From: Bacillota bacterium
GTDB taxonomy: Bacteria; Bacillota; Bacilli; Paenibacillales; Paenibacillaceae
Reading direction: 5' to 3'
DNA: 64,000 bases
NCBI GenBank assembly: GCA_023433615.1
Contig: JAEZCJ010000090.1
Location: 12,556-76,555, forward strand
A program made the translations under genes and the position numbers. The notes beneath the pieces were generated by a model, which did not search any database, was not told the origin of the DNA, and worked only from the letters and a program-made list of their open reading frames with translations. Shown piece by piece: positions 8,931 through 17,190 of this stretch (position 1 is its first letter; each line of letters starts with the position of its first letter).

Positions 8931-10304
8931 ATGTCGCTCTTGAGGAACATAGGTCAGGTCGCGGTTGTGGGAGCGGGGTTGGCTGGGCTCACCGCGGCAA
9001 TAAGGCTGGCAGAAAGAGGCATAGACGTTATCGTGCTGGAGGCGAGCGATCGAGTCGGCGGCAGGCTGTGCAGCATCGAGAATGAGCTGGGCATCCGCAT
9101 CGACTTAGGTTCGCAATGGATCGGACCTTCGATGACGCGTATGCATCGCCTGATCGAGCAAGAAGGACTGACTAAGGTGAGCACCTATCATGCGGGGCGA
9201 TCGATCTATGCCATGGCAGGGCGTACCAAATACGGGTACGGAAACCGGCCGCCGCTCTCCCCGCTGTTCCTGCTCGATCGACAGCAGCTTATCTATCGCA
9301 TGACATCCCGATTCCGAGCGCTTGACCCTGCCGCGCCATGGCGCTCCGCTGCGGGACGGCGGATGGATGGCGTAAGCGTAGGCGATTACATCGCGAAGAG
9401 CTCCCTCACCGATTGGGGAAGCGCTTATTGGCGCACCGTCGTGTCGGAATCGCTATGCAGGGATCCATCCGAGGTCTCGCTGCTCGATTACATGTGGGAA
9501 CTGCGATCCGGCGGCACGATGGGCAACTTGTTCGCCGCGGAGAAAGTCTGGATCAAGGAGAGCGCGCACGTACTGGCAGAACGGCTGGCTGATCGGCTGA
9601 CCGGGCGGATTCATCTCCGGTCGCCAGTCCGCGCGATCATATGCGATAGGCATGGCTCAGAGCTTGTCACTGATCGGGACAGGTGGCGCGCGAAGCGTGT
9701 CGTCGTCGCGATTCCGCCGCTGTTGGCGGGGAACATCGATTATTCGCCGGCCTTGCCGGAGCGAACGATGCGTCTGTTGCGGGGGATGCGGCCGGGGAGC
9801 GTCGTCAAGTGCGTATTGACCTACGCGCGTCCGTTCTGGCGGGAGCGCGGTTACAACGGCATCGGCTATTACGAACGGGGGCCCGTTACCGCAACGCTGG
9901 ACATCACCGACCCGGATCGGCCTGAAGGCTTACTGGCCGCGATGGTGTGCGGCGAAGAGGCTCTGCGTTTCGGGCACATGGAACGCGAAGCAAGGCGGCT
10001 GGCGGTGACGGCATGTCTAACTCGATACTTCGGCAGCGAGGCGATGCAGCCGATCGCATATGATGATAAGAATTGGTGCGACGAGCCGTGGTCGCTCGGG
10101 GGGTACGGCAGCCACTCCGCTCCCGGGCTATTATCGAACGGGGGCGGTGGATTGTCAGAACCCGTCGGCCCTATCCACTGGGCAGGCACAGAGACTGCGT
10201 CGGTATACCGGCTGTATATGGAAGGGGCCGTGCAATCAGGCGAACGGGCAGCCGATGAGGTGCTGCAACGGTTGGCGGAGCAAGAGATTCGCCGCAGCGA
10301 ATAA
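8931..10304 (+). CDS. Flavin-dependent amine oxidase (monoamine oxidase family)
   Basis: 457-residue FAD enzyme of the amine oxidase/protoporphyrinogen oxidase superfamily. The dinucleotide fold GAGLAGL is at residues 14-20, followed by LEASDRVGGR at 36-45 (the ribose-binding Glu and the GG doublet). The C terminus has WAGTETA followed by YMEGAVQSGERAA, the second FAD-contacting motif. The region between carries the substrate domain. The ATG at 8931 follows GGAAGGTGGGAG; an upstream in-frame start would add 26 residues before the Rossmann fold and is unlikely. Substrate unknown; it could oxidise a polyamine, amino acid or aromatic amine. A strong terminator follows. Confidence 0.87.
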   Translation: MSLLRNIGQVAVVGAGLAGLTAAIRLAERGIDVIVLEASDRVGGRLCSIENELGIRIDLGSQWIGPSMTRMHRLIEQEGLTKVSTYHAGRSIYAMAGRTKYGYGNRPPLSPLFLLDRQQLIYRMTSRFRALDPAAPWRSAAGRRMDGVSVGDYIAKSSLTDWGSAYWRTVVSESLCRDPSEVSLLDYMWELRSGGTMGNLFAAEKVWIKESAHVLAERLADRLTGRIHLRSPVRAIICDRHGSELVTDRDRWRAKRVVVAIPPLLAGNIDYSPALPERTMRLLRGMRPGSVVKCVLTYARPFWRERGYNGIGYYERGPVTATLDITDPDRPEGLLAAMVCGEEALRFGHMEREARRLAVTACLTRYFGSEAMQPIAYDDKNWCDEPWSLGGYGSHSAPGLLSNGGGGLSEPVGPIHWAGTETASVYRLYMEGAVQSGERAADEVLQRLAEQEIRRSE

Positions 10305-10312
10305 GTACAGCA

Positions 10313-10350
10313 GGCAGCCTAACGGAAGCGACTTCCGTTAGGCTGTCTTT
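10313..10350. terminator. Bidirectional terminator between convergent genes
   Basis: A perfect 14-bp stem, CAGCCTAACGGAAG against CTTCCGTTAGGCTG with a CGA loop, followed by TCTTT on the plus strand. It separates the amine oxidase gene from the convergent minus-strand gene whose stop is at its right edge. Confidence 0.88.
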
Positions 10351-11440
10351 ACAGCGAACCTCGAGCGAACAGGCGCGACCATATCGAGCGCTTCTTCGAG
10401 CCGGCATGCCGCTCGGATCGCGGCGGAATGTACGAGTGCGCAGCCGAAGCGGATTCATGCCGGAATACCGTCTCTCGAACGCGACGTTCGGGTGGCTGCG
10501 CCAGGATCATACTCGCAGCTGCGACGTGCGGTTCATTCACCGCATCGGTTGAGAGAGGCTCTTCCGCGACGGCGACTGCTTCGCCTGTCGGGAGATCCGT
10601 CCAAGCGTCTAACGTCTGTACAGCAGGCATCGCCGTCCGCATATCGGTTCGAGCCGTCGCATGGAACGTCACCTCCATCCGCGAAGCCGCGTCCTGATCG
10701 GCTCGATCCTCCTCGTGATCGGCACGAGCCTCCGCATACGCCGATGCCTGAGCCGCGATCTCCTCCGCGATCCGCGCCGCTTCCTTCACGTTCTCGATCA
10801 TTCGCTCCTGCAGCGAAGCCGGCAGCTCGCCAGCGGCATGAGGGATGACGCCGTTGGACGAGCCCGCATCCTCAAGCGCGACGAGCGACCATTCCCTTGC
10901 GAACGCTTCGGAGCCGCCTGCGGGTTCTTGTAGCGCTAGCGCCGTTTCAGATGAAGCGGCCGTCTCCGTCATTGTTATCGCCTCCATTGGCGCGTAATCT
11001 GATGTTGATTCTATCGCCTCTTGCTTCGTTGCCGCCTCCGTTTCCCCTGCCTCGATCACGCCATGTGACGCTGCCGCCGATCGTGCTTCAGGTGCCGCGA
11101 CGGCATCTGCATGGTCCGCGATCCCCGCATCCCCCGCTATTGCCGGCTCATCCGATTCAGCGTAAGCGAAGCGCACCTCGAGCCCGGCGGCGAGTTCATC
11201 GTCTTCCTTCCATATATCGAGCGCATCCAGCTTGCGGGCTAGTTCGTCCAACTGCGTCGAGAGCGTGTCGATTTGATCCGCCAGCTTCCCGTTCTCCGCA
11301 TGGATATCCTCGATCAGCTCGTGCAGATATCGCAATGTCAACCGCGGTCGCTTCGTCTCCTCGTCCGGTTCTTCCTTCGTATAGTCGGGGGTGATGAGCG
11401 CCGGCCGCAGGTACAGGTCGCGTCGTTCGGCATGTGCCAC
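10349..11440 (-). CDS. Hypothetical Ala/Glu-rich protein with coiled coil and basic C-terminal tail
   Basis: 363 residues, no family recognised. The N-terminal ~45 residues are charged, then a heptad-like segment (about 37-76, LHELIEDIHAENGKLADQI and on) predicts a coiled coil. Residues ~80-320 are low-complexity, rich in Ala, Glu and Thr with a second helical Ala-rich stretch, and look disordered. The C terminus is basic with aromatic residues (GSKKRSIWSRLFARGSL), suitable for membrane or nucleic-acid contact. The start is a GTG with GGAGG at 8-nt spacing, so translation is likely. No signal peptide. It stands alone between a terminator and the qox upstream region. A scaffold or cell-envelope role is only a guess. 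Confidence 0.7.
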   Translation of the reverse strand: MAHAERRDLYLRPALITPDYTKEEPDEETKRPRLTLRYLHELIEDIHAENGKLADQIDTLSTQLDELARKLDALDIWKEDDELAAGLEVRFAYAESDEPAIAGDAGIADHADAVAAPEARSAAASHGVIEAGETEAATKQEAIESTSDYAPMEAITMTETAASSETALALQEPAGGSEAFAREWSLVALEDAGSSNGVIPHAAGELPASLQERMIENVKEAARIAEEIAAQASAYAEARADHEEDRADQDAASRMEVTFHATARTDMRTAMPAVQTLDAWTDLPTGEAVAVAEEPLSTDAVNEPHVAAASMILAQPPERRVRETVFRHESASAAHSYIPPRSERHAGSKKRSIWSRLFARGSL

Positions 11441-12008
11441 GTTATGCGCCTCCTCGTATTCGGAATGTCTTCCTTAGGCTATAGCAGCAGTCTTGTGCAA
11501 CGGTCAACAACGGACAAGCCTATTGTAGCCGACCCCCGGCGAGGAAGCTGTCGAAGCGTCCTGTCGAACATTATTTCCCGGGTAATGCGCGATTGTCGGT
11601 TATTGAAGAGGTTATTCAAAAATCCCACTTGTGATCGCGAAGTTTCTCTAGAAGCGTATTCGACGTCGAATCTTGAACGCTGGCGAGCTTTCCGGTGCTC
11701 ATGTAGATTTGCCTACACTCCGCTCCTCAATCTCTACCATCGTCCAACCTAAGCGCACGCTTCCGATGCTGCGTTTCTTACGAAACGCTTGAGGCGCTGA
11801 CAATCGGTCTTTTTGAACACGTTATTGAAGCAGCTTCTGCCAAACAAACGTCGAATCGGTGAACGAATTATTACGGAAATGCGACGTTTCGTTGACGCCT
11901 TTGTTAACAGGGCAGATACGCCGCGAGGATTATGTTACTTTAATCACAAAGAGCGTAATCAAGAGATTATGCCGCCATCTACCAAGGGTCCGTGAGGAGA
12001 GGAACAGG
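11441..12008. other. Upstream region of the qox operon
   Basis: About 570 bp between divergent genes. The middle is occupied by a copy of the dispersed element (11615-11817). The 190 bp between that element and qoxA must hold the qox promoter but I could not fix a confident -35/-10 pair. A GAGGAGAGG ribosome site precedes qoxA. Confidence 0.5.
11615..11817 (+). repeat. Dispersed structured element, copy 1
   Basis: Non-coding element of 203 bp. Its ends pair as TTCAAAAA (11615-11622) with TTTTTGAA (11810-11817), then CC with GG, then TTGT (11629-11632) with ACAA (11800-11803). Inside are the 14-bp palindrome ATTCGACGTCGAAT (11658-11671), a TGTAG/CTACA hairpin (11702-11717) and the conserved stretch up to GGCGCTGA. 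This copy alone carries an extra hairpin GCGTTTC-TTAC-GAAACGC (11771-11788) near the right end. Same strand as qox. Confidence 0.85.
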
Positions 12009-13037
12009 ATGAGACAATCGACAATATTCAAGCGAATTGCCGCCATGCTGACGATGGCTGCGCTCGCTGTATTGACCTCGGGCTGCGGCGAAAGCTTGAT
12101 CGTCATGAATCCGAAAGGGCCGATCGGGGAGCAGCAGCGAGATCTCATTGTTATCACTACGCTGCTATGCCTGGTCATCATACTTCCGGTGCTGGTGATG
12201 ACGTTCGTCATCGCATGGCGCTATCGGGAGAGGAAGAACAGCAAGGCGGCCTATAAGCCGGAATGGGAGCATAACACGAAGCTGGAAGTCATCTGGTGGA
12301 GCATTCCGATCGTGATTATCGCGATTCTTGCCGTGATCACGGTGAAGTACACGTATGAACTCGAGCCCTCCAAGCCGATCGCATCGGAGGAAGAGACGCT
12401 CACGATTCAAGTGACGTCGCTGGACTGGAAGTGGCTGTTCATCTATCCGGAGCAGGATATCGCAACCGTCAACTATGTGCGATTCCCGGAGGACGTGCCG
12501 GTGAAGTTCGAGCTGACCAGCGACGCGCCGATGAACTCGTTCTGGATCCCGCAGCTGGGCGGGCAGATTTACACGATGTCCGGCATGGCGATGACGCTGC
12601 ACTTGCAGGCGGATGAACAGGGCGAATACCTGGGCTCCGGCGCGAACTTCAGCGGGAAAGATTTTGCCAAGATGCGATTCACCGCGGAAGCGACATCCCA
12701 AGGCGCATTCGACGATTGGGTAGAGGATATTCAAGGCGCCTCGCCTGAGCTGACGCTGGAAGGCTACAAGGAGCTGGCGAAGCCGAGCGCGTCGGACGTC
12801 CGCACGTTCTCGGGCACGCCGGAAGGGCTGTTCGATCAGATCGTGACCAAGTACGGCGCATCGCATAACCACGGCTTGTCGACGAAAGAAATCGAGCCGA
12901 TGCCGCAGGGCGAACACGGACATGGCAGCGACCACGCGTCAGCCGCGGATGCCGCGGATGCTGCCGATGATGCCGATGCACTTGCCGACAAAGCTTCTGC
13001 GAATGCGCACAACGAGCATCACCAACACGAGGAGTAG
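12009..13037 (+). CDS. qoxA: Cytochrome aa3/bo3-type menaquinol oxidase subunit II
   Basis: 342-residue lipoprotein subunit of a haem-copper quinol oxidase. The signal peptide ends at a lipobox (LTSGC), two membrane helices follow, then the cupredoxin domain with SLDWKWLFIYPEQ and FWIPQLGGQIYTMSGM. The Cys/His ligands of a Cu-A centre are absent, so the donor is quinol rather than cytochrome c. Overall layout matches Bacillus QoxA. The last ~45 residues are an unusual tail rich in His, Ala and Asp (GEHGHGSDH near its start and NEHHQHEE at the end). The start at 12009 has GAGGAGAGG upstream and gives a proper signal peptide; longer frames do not. First gene of qoxABCD. Confidence 0.94.
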   Translation: MRQSTIFKRIAAMLTMAALAVLTSGCGESLIVMNPKGPIGEQQRDLIVITTLLCLVIILPVLVMTFVIAWRYRERKNSKAAYKPEWEHNTKLEVIWWSIPIVIIAILAVITVKYTYELEPSKPIASEEETLTIQVTSLDWKWLFIYPEQDIATVNYVRFPEDVPVKFELTSDAPMNSFWIPQLGGQIYTMSGMAMTLHLQADEQGEYLGSGANFSGKDFAKMRFTAEATSQGAFDDWVEDIQGASPELTLEGYKELAKPSASDVRTFSGTPEGLFDQIVTKYGASHNHGLSTKEIEPMPQGEHGHGSDHASAADAADAADDADALADKASANAHNEHHQHEE

Positions 13038-13048
13038 GAGGGTACACC

Positions 13049-15019
13049 ATGCTGGATAGAATCAAGGAATTCGCGTCCGAGTTCTTCGTGACCGGCGATC
13101 CGCTCATCTACGGGGCGGACGTAGGGATCGCGCTGACGATGATCGCGATCGTGTTCACCCTGACCTACTTCAAAAAGTGGGGCTGGCTGTGGCGCGAATG
13201 GCTGACGACGGTCGACCACAAGCGGATCGGCATCATGTACATTATTGCCGCGCTGCTCATGCTGTTCCGCGGCGGGATGGATGCGCTGCTCATGCGGACG
13301 CAGCTGGTCATGCCGGATATGGAATTCTTATCGGCGGAACACTATAACCAAATCTTCACGACGCATGGCGTCATCATGATCCTGTTCATGGCGATGCCGC
13401 TCATGTTCGGCTTGTTCAATATCGTCGTGCCGCTGCAGATCGGCGCGCGCGACGTCGCGTTCCCGTTCCTGAATAGCTTAAGCTTCTGGCTGTTCTTCTG
13501 GGGCGCGATGCTGTTCAACGTCTCGTTCGTCATCGGAGGATCGGCCGATGCCGGCTGGCTGGCGTATCCGCCGTTGTCGGGCAAGGCGTTCAGTCCCGGC
13601 GTCGGGCAGGACTTCTACATCTGGGGCATCCAGATATCCGGTATCGGCTCGCTGATGACCGGCATCAACTTCATCGTGACGATTCTCAAGATGAGAGCGC
13701 CGGGGATGAAGCTGATGAAGATGCCGATGTTCTCCTGGTCCGTGCTGTCGAGCTGCGTGACGATCATTTTCGCCTTCCCGATCCTGACGGTAACTTTGGC
13801 GCTCTTGTTCTTGGACCGTTATCTGGGCGCGCACTTCTTCACGCTGGACGGCGGGGGCAACCCGATGATGTACATCAACTTGATCTGGATGTGGGGTCAC
13901 CCCGAAGTATATATCGTTATTCTGCCGGCATTCGGCATCTTCTCCGAGGTCGTCTCGACCTTCGCGAAGAAAAAATTGTTCGGCTACAAGTCCATGGTGT
14001 TCGCGCTCATGAGCATCAGCTTCTTCTCGTTCTTCACGTGGGCGCATCACTTCTTCACGATGGGCTCCGGCGCGGACGTCAACGCCTTCTTCGCGCTGAC
14101 GACGATGGTCATCGCGATTCCGACCGGGGTCAAAGTGTTCAACTGGCTGTTCACGATGTTCCGCGGACGGATCACCTTCAGCGGACCGATGATGTGGACG
14201 ATGGGCTTCATTCCGTGCTTCGTCGTCGGCGGGATGACCGGCGTCATGCTGTCTGTCGCGCCGGCGGATTTTCAATTCCATAACAGCTACTTCTTGATCG
14301 CGCACTTCCATCAAGTGCTGATCGGCGGCGTGGCGTTCGGCTATTTCGCGGGCCTGTATTACTGGTGGCCGAAGGTGTTCGGCTTCAAGCTGAACGAGCG
14401 GCTCGGCAAATGGGCATTCTGGCTCTGGAACATCGGGTTCTACGTCTGCTTCATGCCGCAGTATGCGCTCGGTCTCATGGGCATGACGCGTCGCGTCAAT
14501 ACGTACAGCTGGGACACCGGCTGGTTCGAGCTCAACTTGATCAGCACGATCGGCGGCTTCCTGATGGGGATCGGCTTCCTGTTCCAGGTGTGGCAGATCG
14601 CGCACAGCATCAAGTTCATGGAGAAGGATACGACGGGCGATCCGTGGGGAGGGCGCACGCTGGAATGGTCCATTCCTTCGCCGGCGCCGCTGTATAACTT
14701 CGCGACGGTGCCTTACGCCGGAGAGCAAGATCCTTGGTGGGAAGAGAAGCAGCGCCGAGAGCGGGGAGAGGCGCCAGCGCCGAAGCCGGCGCTCGAGCCG
14801 ATTCACATGCCGAAGAACTCGCCGATACCGTTCATCAAATCGTTCTTCTGGTTCGTGGCCGGCTTCGGCTTCGTCTGGGATTGGCTGTGGATGGCCATTC
14901 CGGGCCTGATCGGCGTCGCGGCCTGCATGCTGTGGCATTCTTTCACTTACGATAACGACTATTACATTCCGGTCGAGGAGATCAAGCGAACGGAAGCGGC
15001 GGCAAGGGGGGCGGTGTAG
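13049..15019 (+). CDS. qoxB: Menaquinol oxidase subunit I (haem-copper catalytic subunit)
   Basis: 656-residue polytopic subunit that reduces oxygen and pumps protons. Characteristic segments are LTTVDHKRIG at the N terminus, TTHGVIMILF with the low-spin haem His, WGHPEVYIVILPAFG with the Cu-B His and the Tyr that cross-links to it, WAHHFFTMG with the two further Cu-B His, and HFHQVLIGG with haem ligands near the C-terminal third. Length and the extra terminal helices match the QoxB/CyoB type rather than CtaD. It starts 11 nt after qoxA behind AGGAGGG. Confidence 0.96.
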   Translation: MLDRIKEFASEFFVTGDPLIYGADVGIALTMIAIVFTLTYFKKWGWLWREWLTTVDHKRIGIMYIIAALLMLFRGGMDALLMRTQLVMPDMEFLSAEHYNQIFTTHGVIMILFMAMPLMFGLFNIVVPLQIGARDVAFPFLNSLSFWLFFWGAMLFNVSFVIGGSADAGWLAYPPLSGKAFSPGVGQDFYIWGIQISGIGSLMTGINFIVTILKMRAPGMKLMKMPMFSWSVLSSCVTIIFAFPILTVTLALLFLDRYLGAHFFTLDGGGNPMMYINLIWMWGHPEVYIVILPAFGIFSEVVSTFAKKKLFGYKSMVFALMSISFFSFFTWAHHFFTMGSGADVNAFFALTTMVIAIPTGVKVFNWLFTMFRGRITFSGPMMWTMGFIPCFVVGGMTGVMLSVAPADFQFHNSYFLIAHFHQVLIGGVAFGYFAGLYYWWPKVFGFKLNERLGKWAFWLWNIGFYVCFMPQYALGLMGMTRRVNTYSWDTGWFELNLISTIGGFLMGIGFLFQVWQIAHSIKFMEKDTTGDPWGGRTLEWSIPSPAPLYNFATVPYAGEQDPWWEEKQRRERGEAPAPKPALEPIHMPKNSPIPFIKSFFWFVAGFGFVWDWLWMAIPGLIGVAACMLWHSFTYDNDYYIPVEEIKRTEAAARGAV

Positions 15020-15020
15020 C

Positions 15021-15659
15021 ATGGCACAAGGATTGAATCATGCGGCAGGGGCCGGCGGGCATCAGGTCCATGGCCACGGCGGCGGTCATGACGGTCACCA
15101 CGATCTTGAGTCGATGCGGCAGTTCGGCTTCTGGATTTTCCTCATTACCGACGTCATTCTGTTCGGCTGCCTGTTCGCGACCTACGTCGTCCTGAAGGGC
15201 AACACGAACGGCGGGCCGACAGGAGAAGAATTGTTCGCGATGCCAGGCATCATTGCATCGACGTTCATCCTCTTGACGAGCAGCTTCACGAGCGGACTCG
15301 CGGTGCTGTCGATGAACCGCGGCGACAAGCGCGGGCTCATCTTCTGGCTGGCGATTACGGCGCTGCTCGGCGCGACGTTCATCGGGCTCGAAATCACGGA
15401 ATTCGTGCACATGGTGCATGAAGGCGCAACGATCGGGACGAGTGCATTCTTATCCGCGTTCTACACGCTCGTCGGCACGCACGGTCTCCACGTCTCGCTC
15501 GGTCTTGTCTGGATGACGTCGATCATGCTGCAGCTGTGGAAGCGCGGCATCAACGACGTGACGAAGCGCAAGGTGAACGTCGTGAGCCTGTACTGGCACT
15601 TCTTGGACGTCGTGTGGATCTTCGTCTTCACGATCGTCTACTTGATGGGGGTGATGTAG
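15021..15659 (+). CDS. qoxC: Menaquinol oxidase subunit III
   Basis: 212 residues with five membrane helices, the CoxC/CyoC layout. The N terminus is rich in His and Gly (GGHQVHGHGGGHDGHHD) before the first helix. Conserved ITEF and GTHGLHVSLGL motifs are visible. The start is one nucleotide after the qoxB stop, with the ribosome site inside the end of qoxB, so translation is coupled. Confidence 0.94.
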   Translation: MAQGLNHAAGAGGHQVHGHGGGHDGHHDLESMRQFGFWIFLITDVILFGCLFATYVVLKGNTNGGPTGEELFAMPGIIASTFILLTSSFTSGLAVLSMNRGDKRGLIFWLAITALLGATFIGLEITEFVHMVHEGATIGTSAFLSAFYTLVGTHGLHVSLGLVWMTSIMLQLWKRGINDVTKRKVNVVSLYWHFLDVVWIFVFTIVYLMGVM

Positions 15660-15660
15660 G

Positions 15661-16005
15661 ATGGCGGCTCAAGGGAATAACGGGCACGGCGTGGAAGGAC
15701 ATGCGCCTGAGCATGCGCATGGATCCTTCAAGTCTTACCTGATCGGTTTCCTGCTGTCGATCGTGCTGACGATCATCCCGCTCGTCGTCGTGCTGAACGA
15801 TATGCTGGATCGCACGGGGACGATGATCGTGCTACTGGTCACGGCTGTGATGCAATTCGCGGTGCAACTGCTGTTCTTCATGCATCTGCGCGAGGAAGAG
15901 AAGCCGCGGTACAACCTGATTACGCTCATCTTCGGCTTGGTCATCGTCGTGCTCATCGTCGGCGGCTCGATCTGGATCATGACGTATAACGGGGTTGCGA
16001 CGTAA
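15661..16005 (+). CDS. qoxD: Menaquinol oxidase subunit IV
   Basis: 114 residues with three membrane helices and a His-containing polar N terminus, as in QoxD/CyoD. The segment QLLFFMHLREEE is characteristic. It begins one nucleotide after qoxC and closes the operon; a hairpin terminator follows 20 bp later. Subunit IV assists assembly of the Cu-B site in related enzymes. Confidence 0.93.
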   Translation: MAAQGNNGHGVEGHAPEHAHGSFKSYLIGFLLSIVLTIIPLVVVLNDMLDRTGTMIVLLVTAVMQFAVQLLFFMHLREEEKPRYNLITLIFGLVIVVLIVGGSIWIMTYNGVAT

Positions 16006-16025
16006 GAGAGTGCGTGGAAGTGGAG

Positions 16026-16066
16026 GGCCTGCTTGATCGGTGACGATCGGGCAGGCTCTTGTGTTT
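16026..16066 (+). terminator. qox operon terminator
   Basis: GCCTGCTTGATCG pairs with CGATCGGGCAGGC through 13 positions including two G-U pairs, loop GTGA, followed by TCTTGTGTTT. Confidence 0.82.
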
Positions 16067-16430
16067 GCTGCGGCGAGATATCGTTCTGGGCGTAGGTGCG
16101 CGATATGTGAATAGGTGGTCATTAATGACCATTAATGTCCTGAGGACTGCGTTTTGCAATCCTAACGGACAGTGACGACCTTCATACCAAACAAAGCGTG
16201 ATTTTTTGCATTTTTCGCTCCCTAATGGTCATCTATGACCGTAAGGATATTGATTTTAGGGGGAATCAGCTCTTATGGACATTATTGTCCATTGACTGCT
16301 GAAGTTTCATAAGGTTTCATAAGGATCCGTCGCAAAGAGTAACGTGGTGTAAGTGCGCGAAATGCTAAGAAGCAGCGGTGAGGTGCGTGGTATAATCGAG
16401 AGACTAAACGTTCGCGGGAGTGGATAGCAG
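16067..16430. repeat. Intergenic region with three short palindromes
   Basis: Contains a perfect 16-bp palindrome TGGTCATTAATGACCA (16116-16131), GGTCAT-CT-ATGACC (16227-16240) and ATGGAC-ATTATT-GTCCAT (16275-16292), plus a direct repeat of TTTCATAAGG near 16304-16323. The palindromes share the core (A)TGG(T/A)CAT. No gene is seen. They could be regulator sites for the gene at 16431 or the remains of a repeat family. Confidence 0.6.
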
Positions 16431-17186
16431 ATGGAGCCGGTGACCATATATTTCGTAGGCGGGGCCGATACGCCGCCGGAGTTGTTCAGGCCGCTGGCGG
16501 ACGCGCTGCGGAACCGATTCGATGCGGAGCGGCGAACCGTGCATCTGCGGACGATCCAGGCTTACGGTAACCTTAGCGAAGGGTTCGGCCGCGCGGATGG
16601 CGGAAACGGCAGGGGAGATGCCGCAGGCGCGGGCGGCGGCGTCATGAAGCACTGGTACGCGGCGGGTAGAGACGCGCGGCTGAAGCCGGGGCAGGCGGAG
16701 CAATCGATCGGCGGACAGCGGGTGCTAAGGCAGGTGCGGGTGCTTGGGGCGAGAATGCCGCTCTTGTTCGTCGGACATGGCGGCGGAGGCGTCGCAGCCT
16801 ATCACGCGGCGGAGCTGCTCGAGCGAGAGGGCTGCGATGTGCGCTTCGTCGCGCAGGTCGGCTCGCCGAAGGTGCCGATCAGCAGCGGATTCCGCGGGCG
16901 CGTGGGTTACTTGGCCAAGAAGGGCATCGGCGTGGAGGGCGATCCGTTGACGTGGCAAGGGAGCTGGGCGCATGACAACTATAAGCTCAGCGCCCATCGT
17001 TACCCCGGTCTGCTGTACAGCGCCGCCGAAAGCCGCACGCGGCTGTATGCGCCGGAACGCGTCGAGCTGGTCGATATCCGCGGGCAACACCCGAGTTATT
17101 TTTCGCCCATGAAGGGCAAGGGTCCGGTCTCGAACCTAGCGAAGTCGCTGAACGTGCTGTGGGAGTGGTTCGGGCAGGCGTTGTAG
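16431..17186 (+). CDS. Alpha/beta-hydrolase-like protein lacking the usual nucleophile
   Basis: 251 residues. The order of a first strand (VTIYFVGGADT), a Gly-rich variable insert near 60-75, and a strand-turn-helix LLFVGHGGGGVAAYHAAELL resembles an alpha/beta hydrolase in which the nucleophile elbow G-x-S-x-G reads G-H-G-G-G, so the serine is Gly. Later segments include a conserved-looking Asp and a C-terminal His (RGQHPSYFSPM). No signal peptide. Such proteins may be non-catalytic or belong to a lipase-like family I cannot name. The ATG is preceded only by GGGAGTGG. It converges with the next gene with 4 nt between stops. Confidence 0.6.
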   Translation: MEPVTIYFVGGADTPPELFRPLADALRNRFDAERRTVHLRTIQAYGNLSEGFGRADGGNGRGDAAGAGGGVMKHWYAAGRDARLKPGQAEQSIGGQRVLRQVRVLGARMPLLFVGHGGGGVAAYHAAELLEREGCDVRFVAQVGSPKVPISSGFRGRVGYLAKKGIGVEGDPLTWQGSWAHDNYKLSAHRYPGLLYSAAESRTRLYAPERVELVDIRGQHPSYFSPMKGKGPVSNLAKSLNVLWEWFGQAL

Positions 17187-17190
17187 CGCC

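Noticed and set aside
13478..15022. Minus-strand open frame of 514 codons opposite qoxB
   Set aside because: Antisense of a well-supported oxidase subunit with the typical Arg/His/Glu-rich shadow composition.
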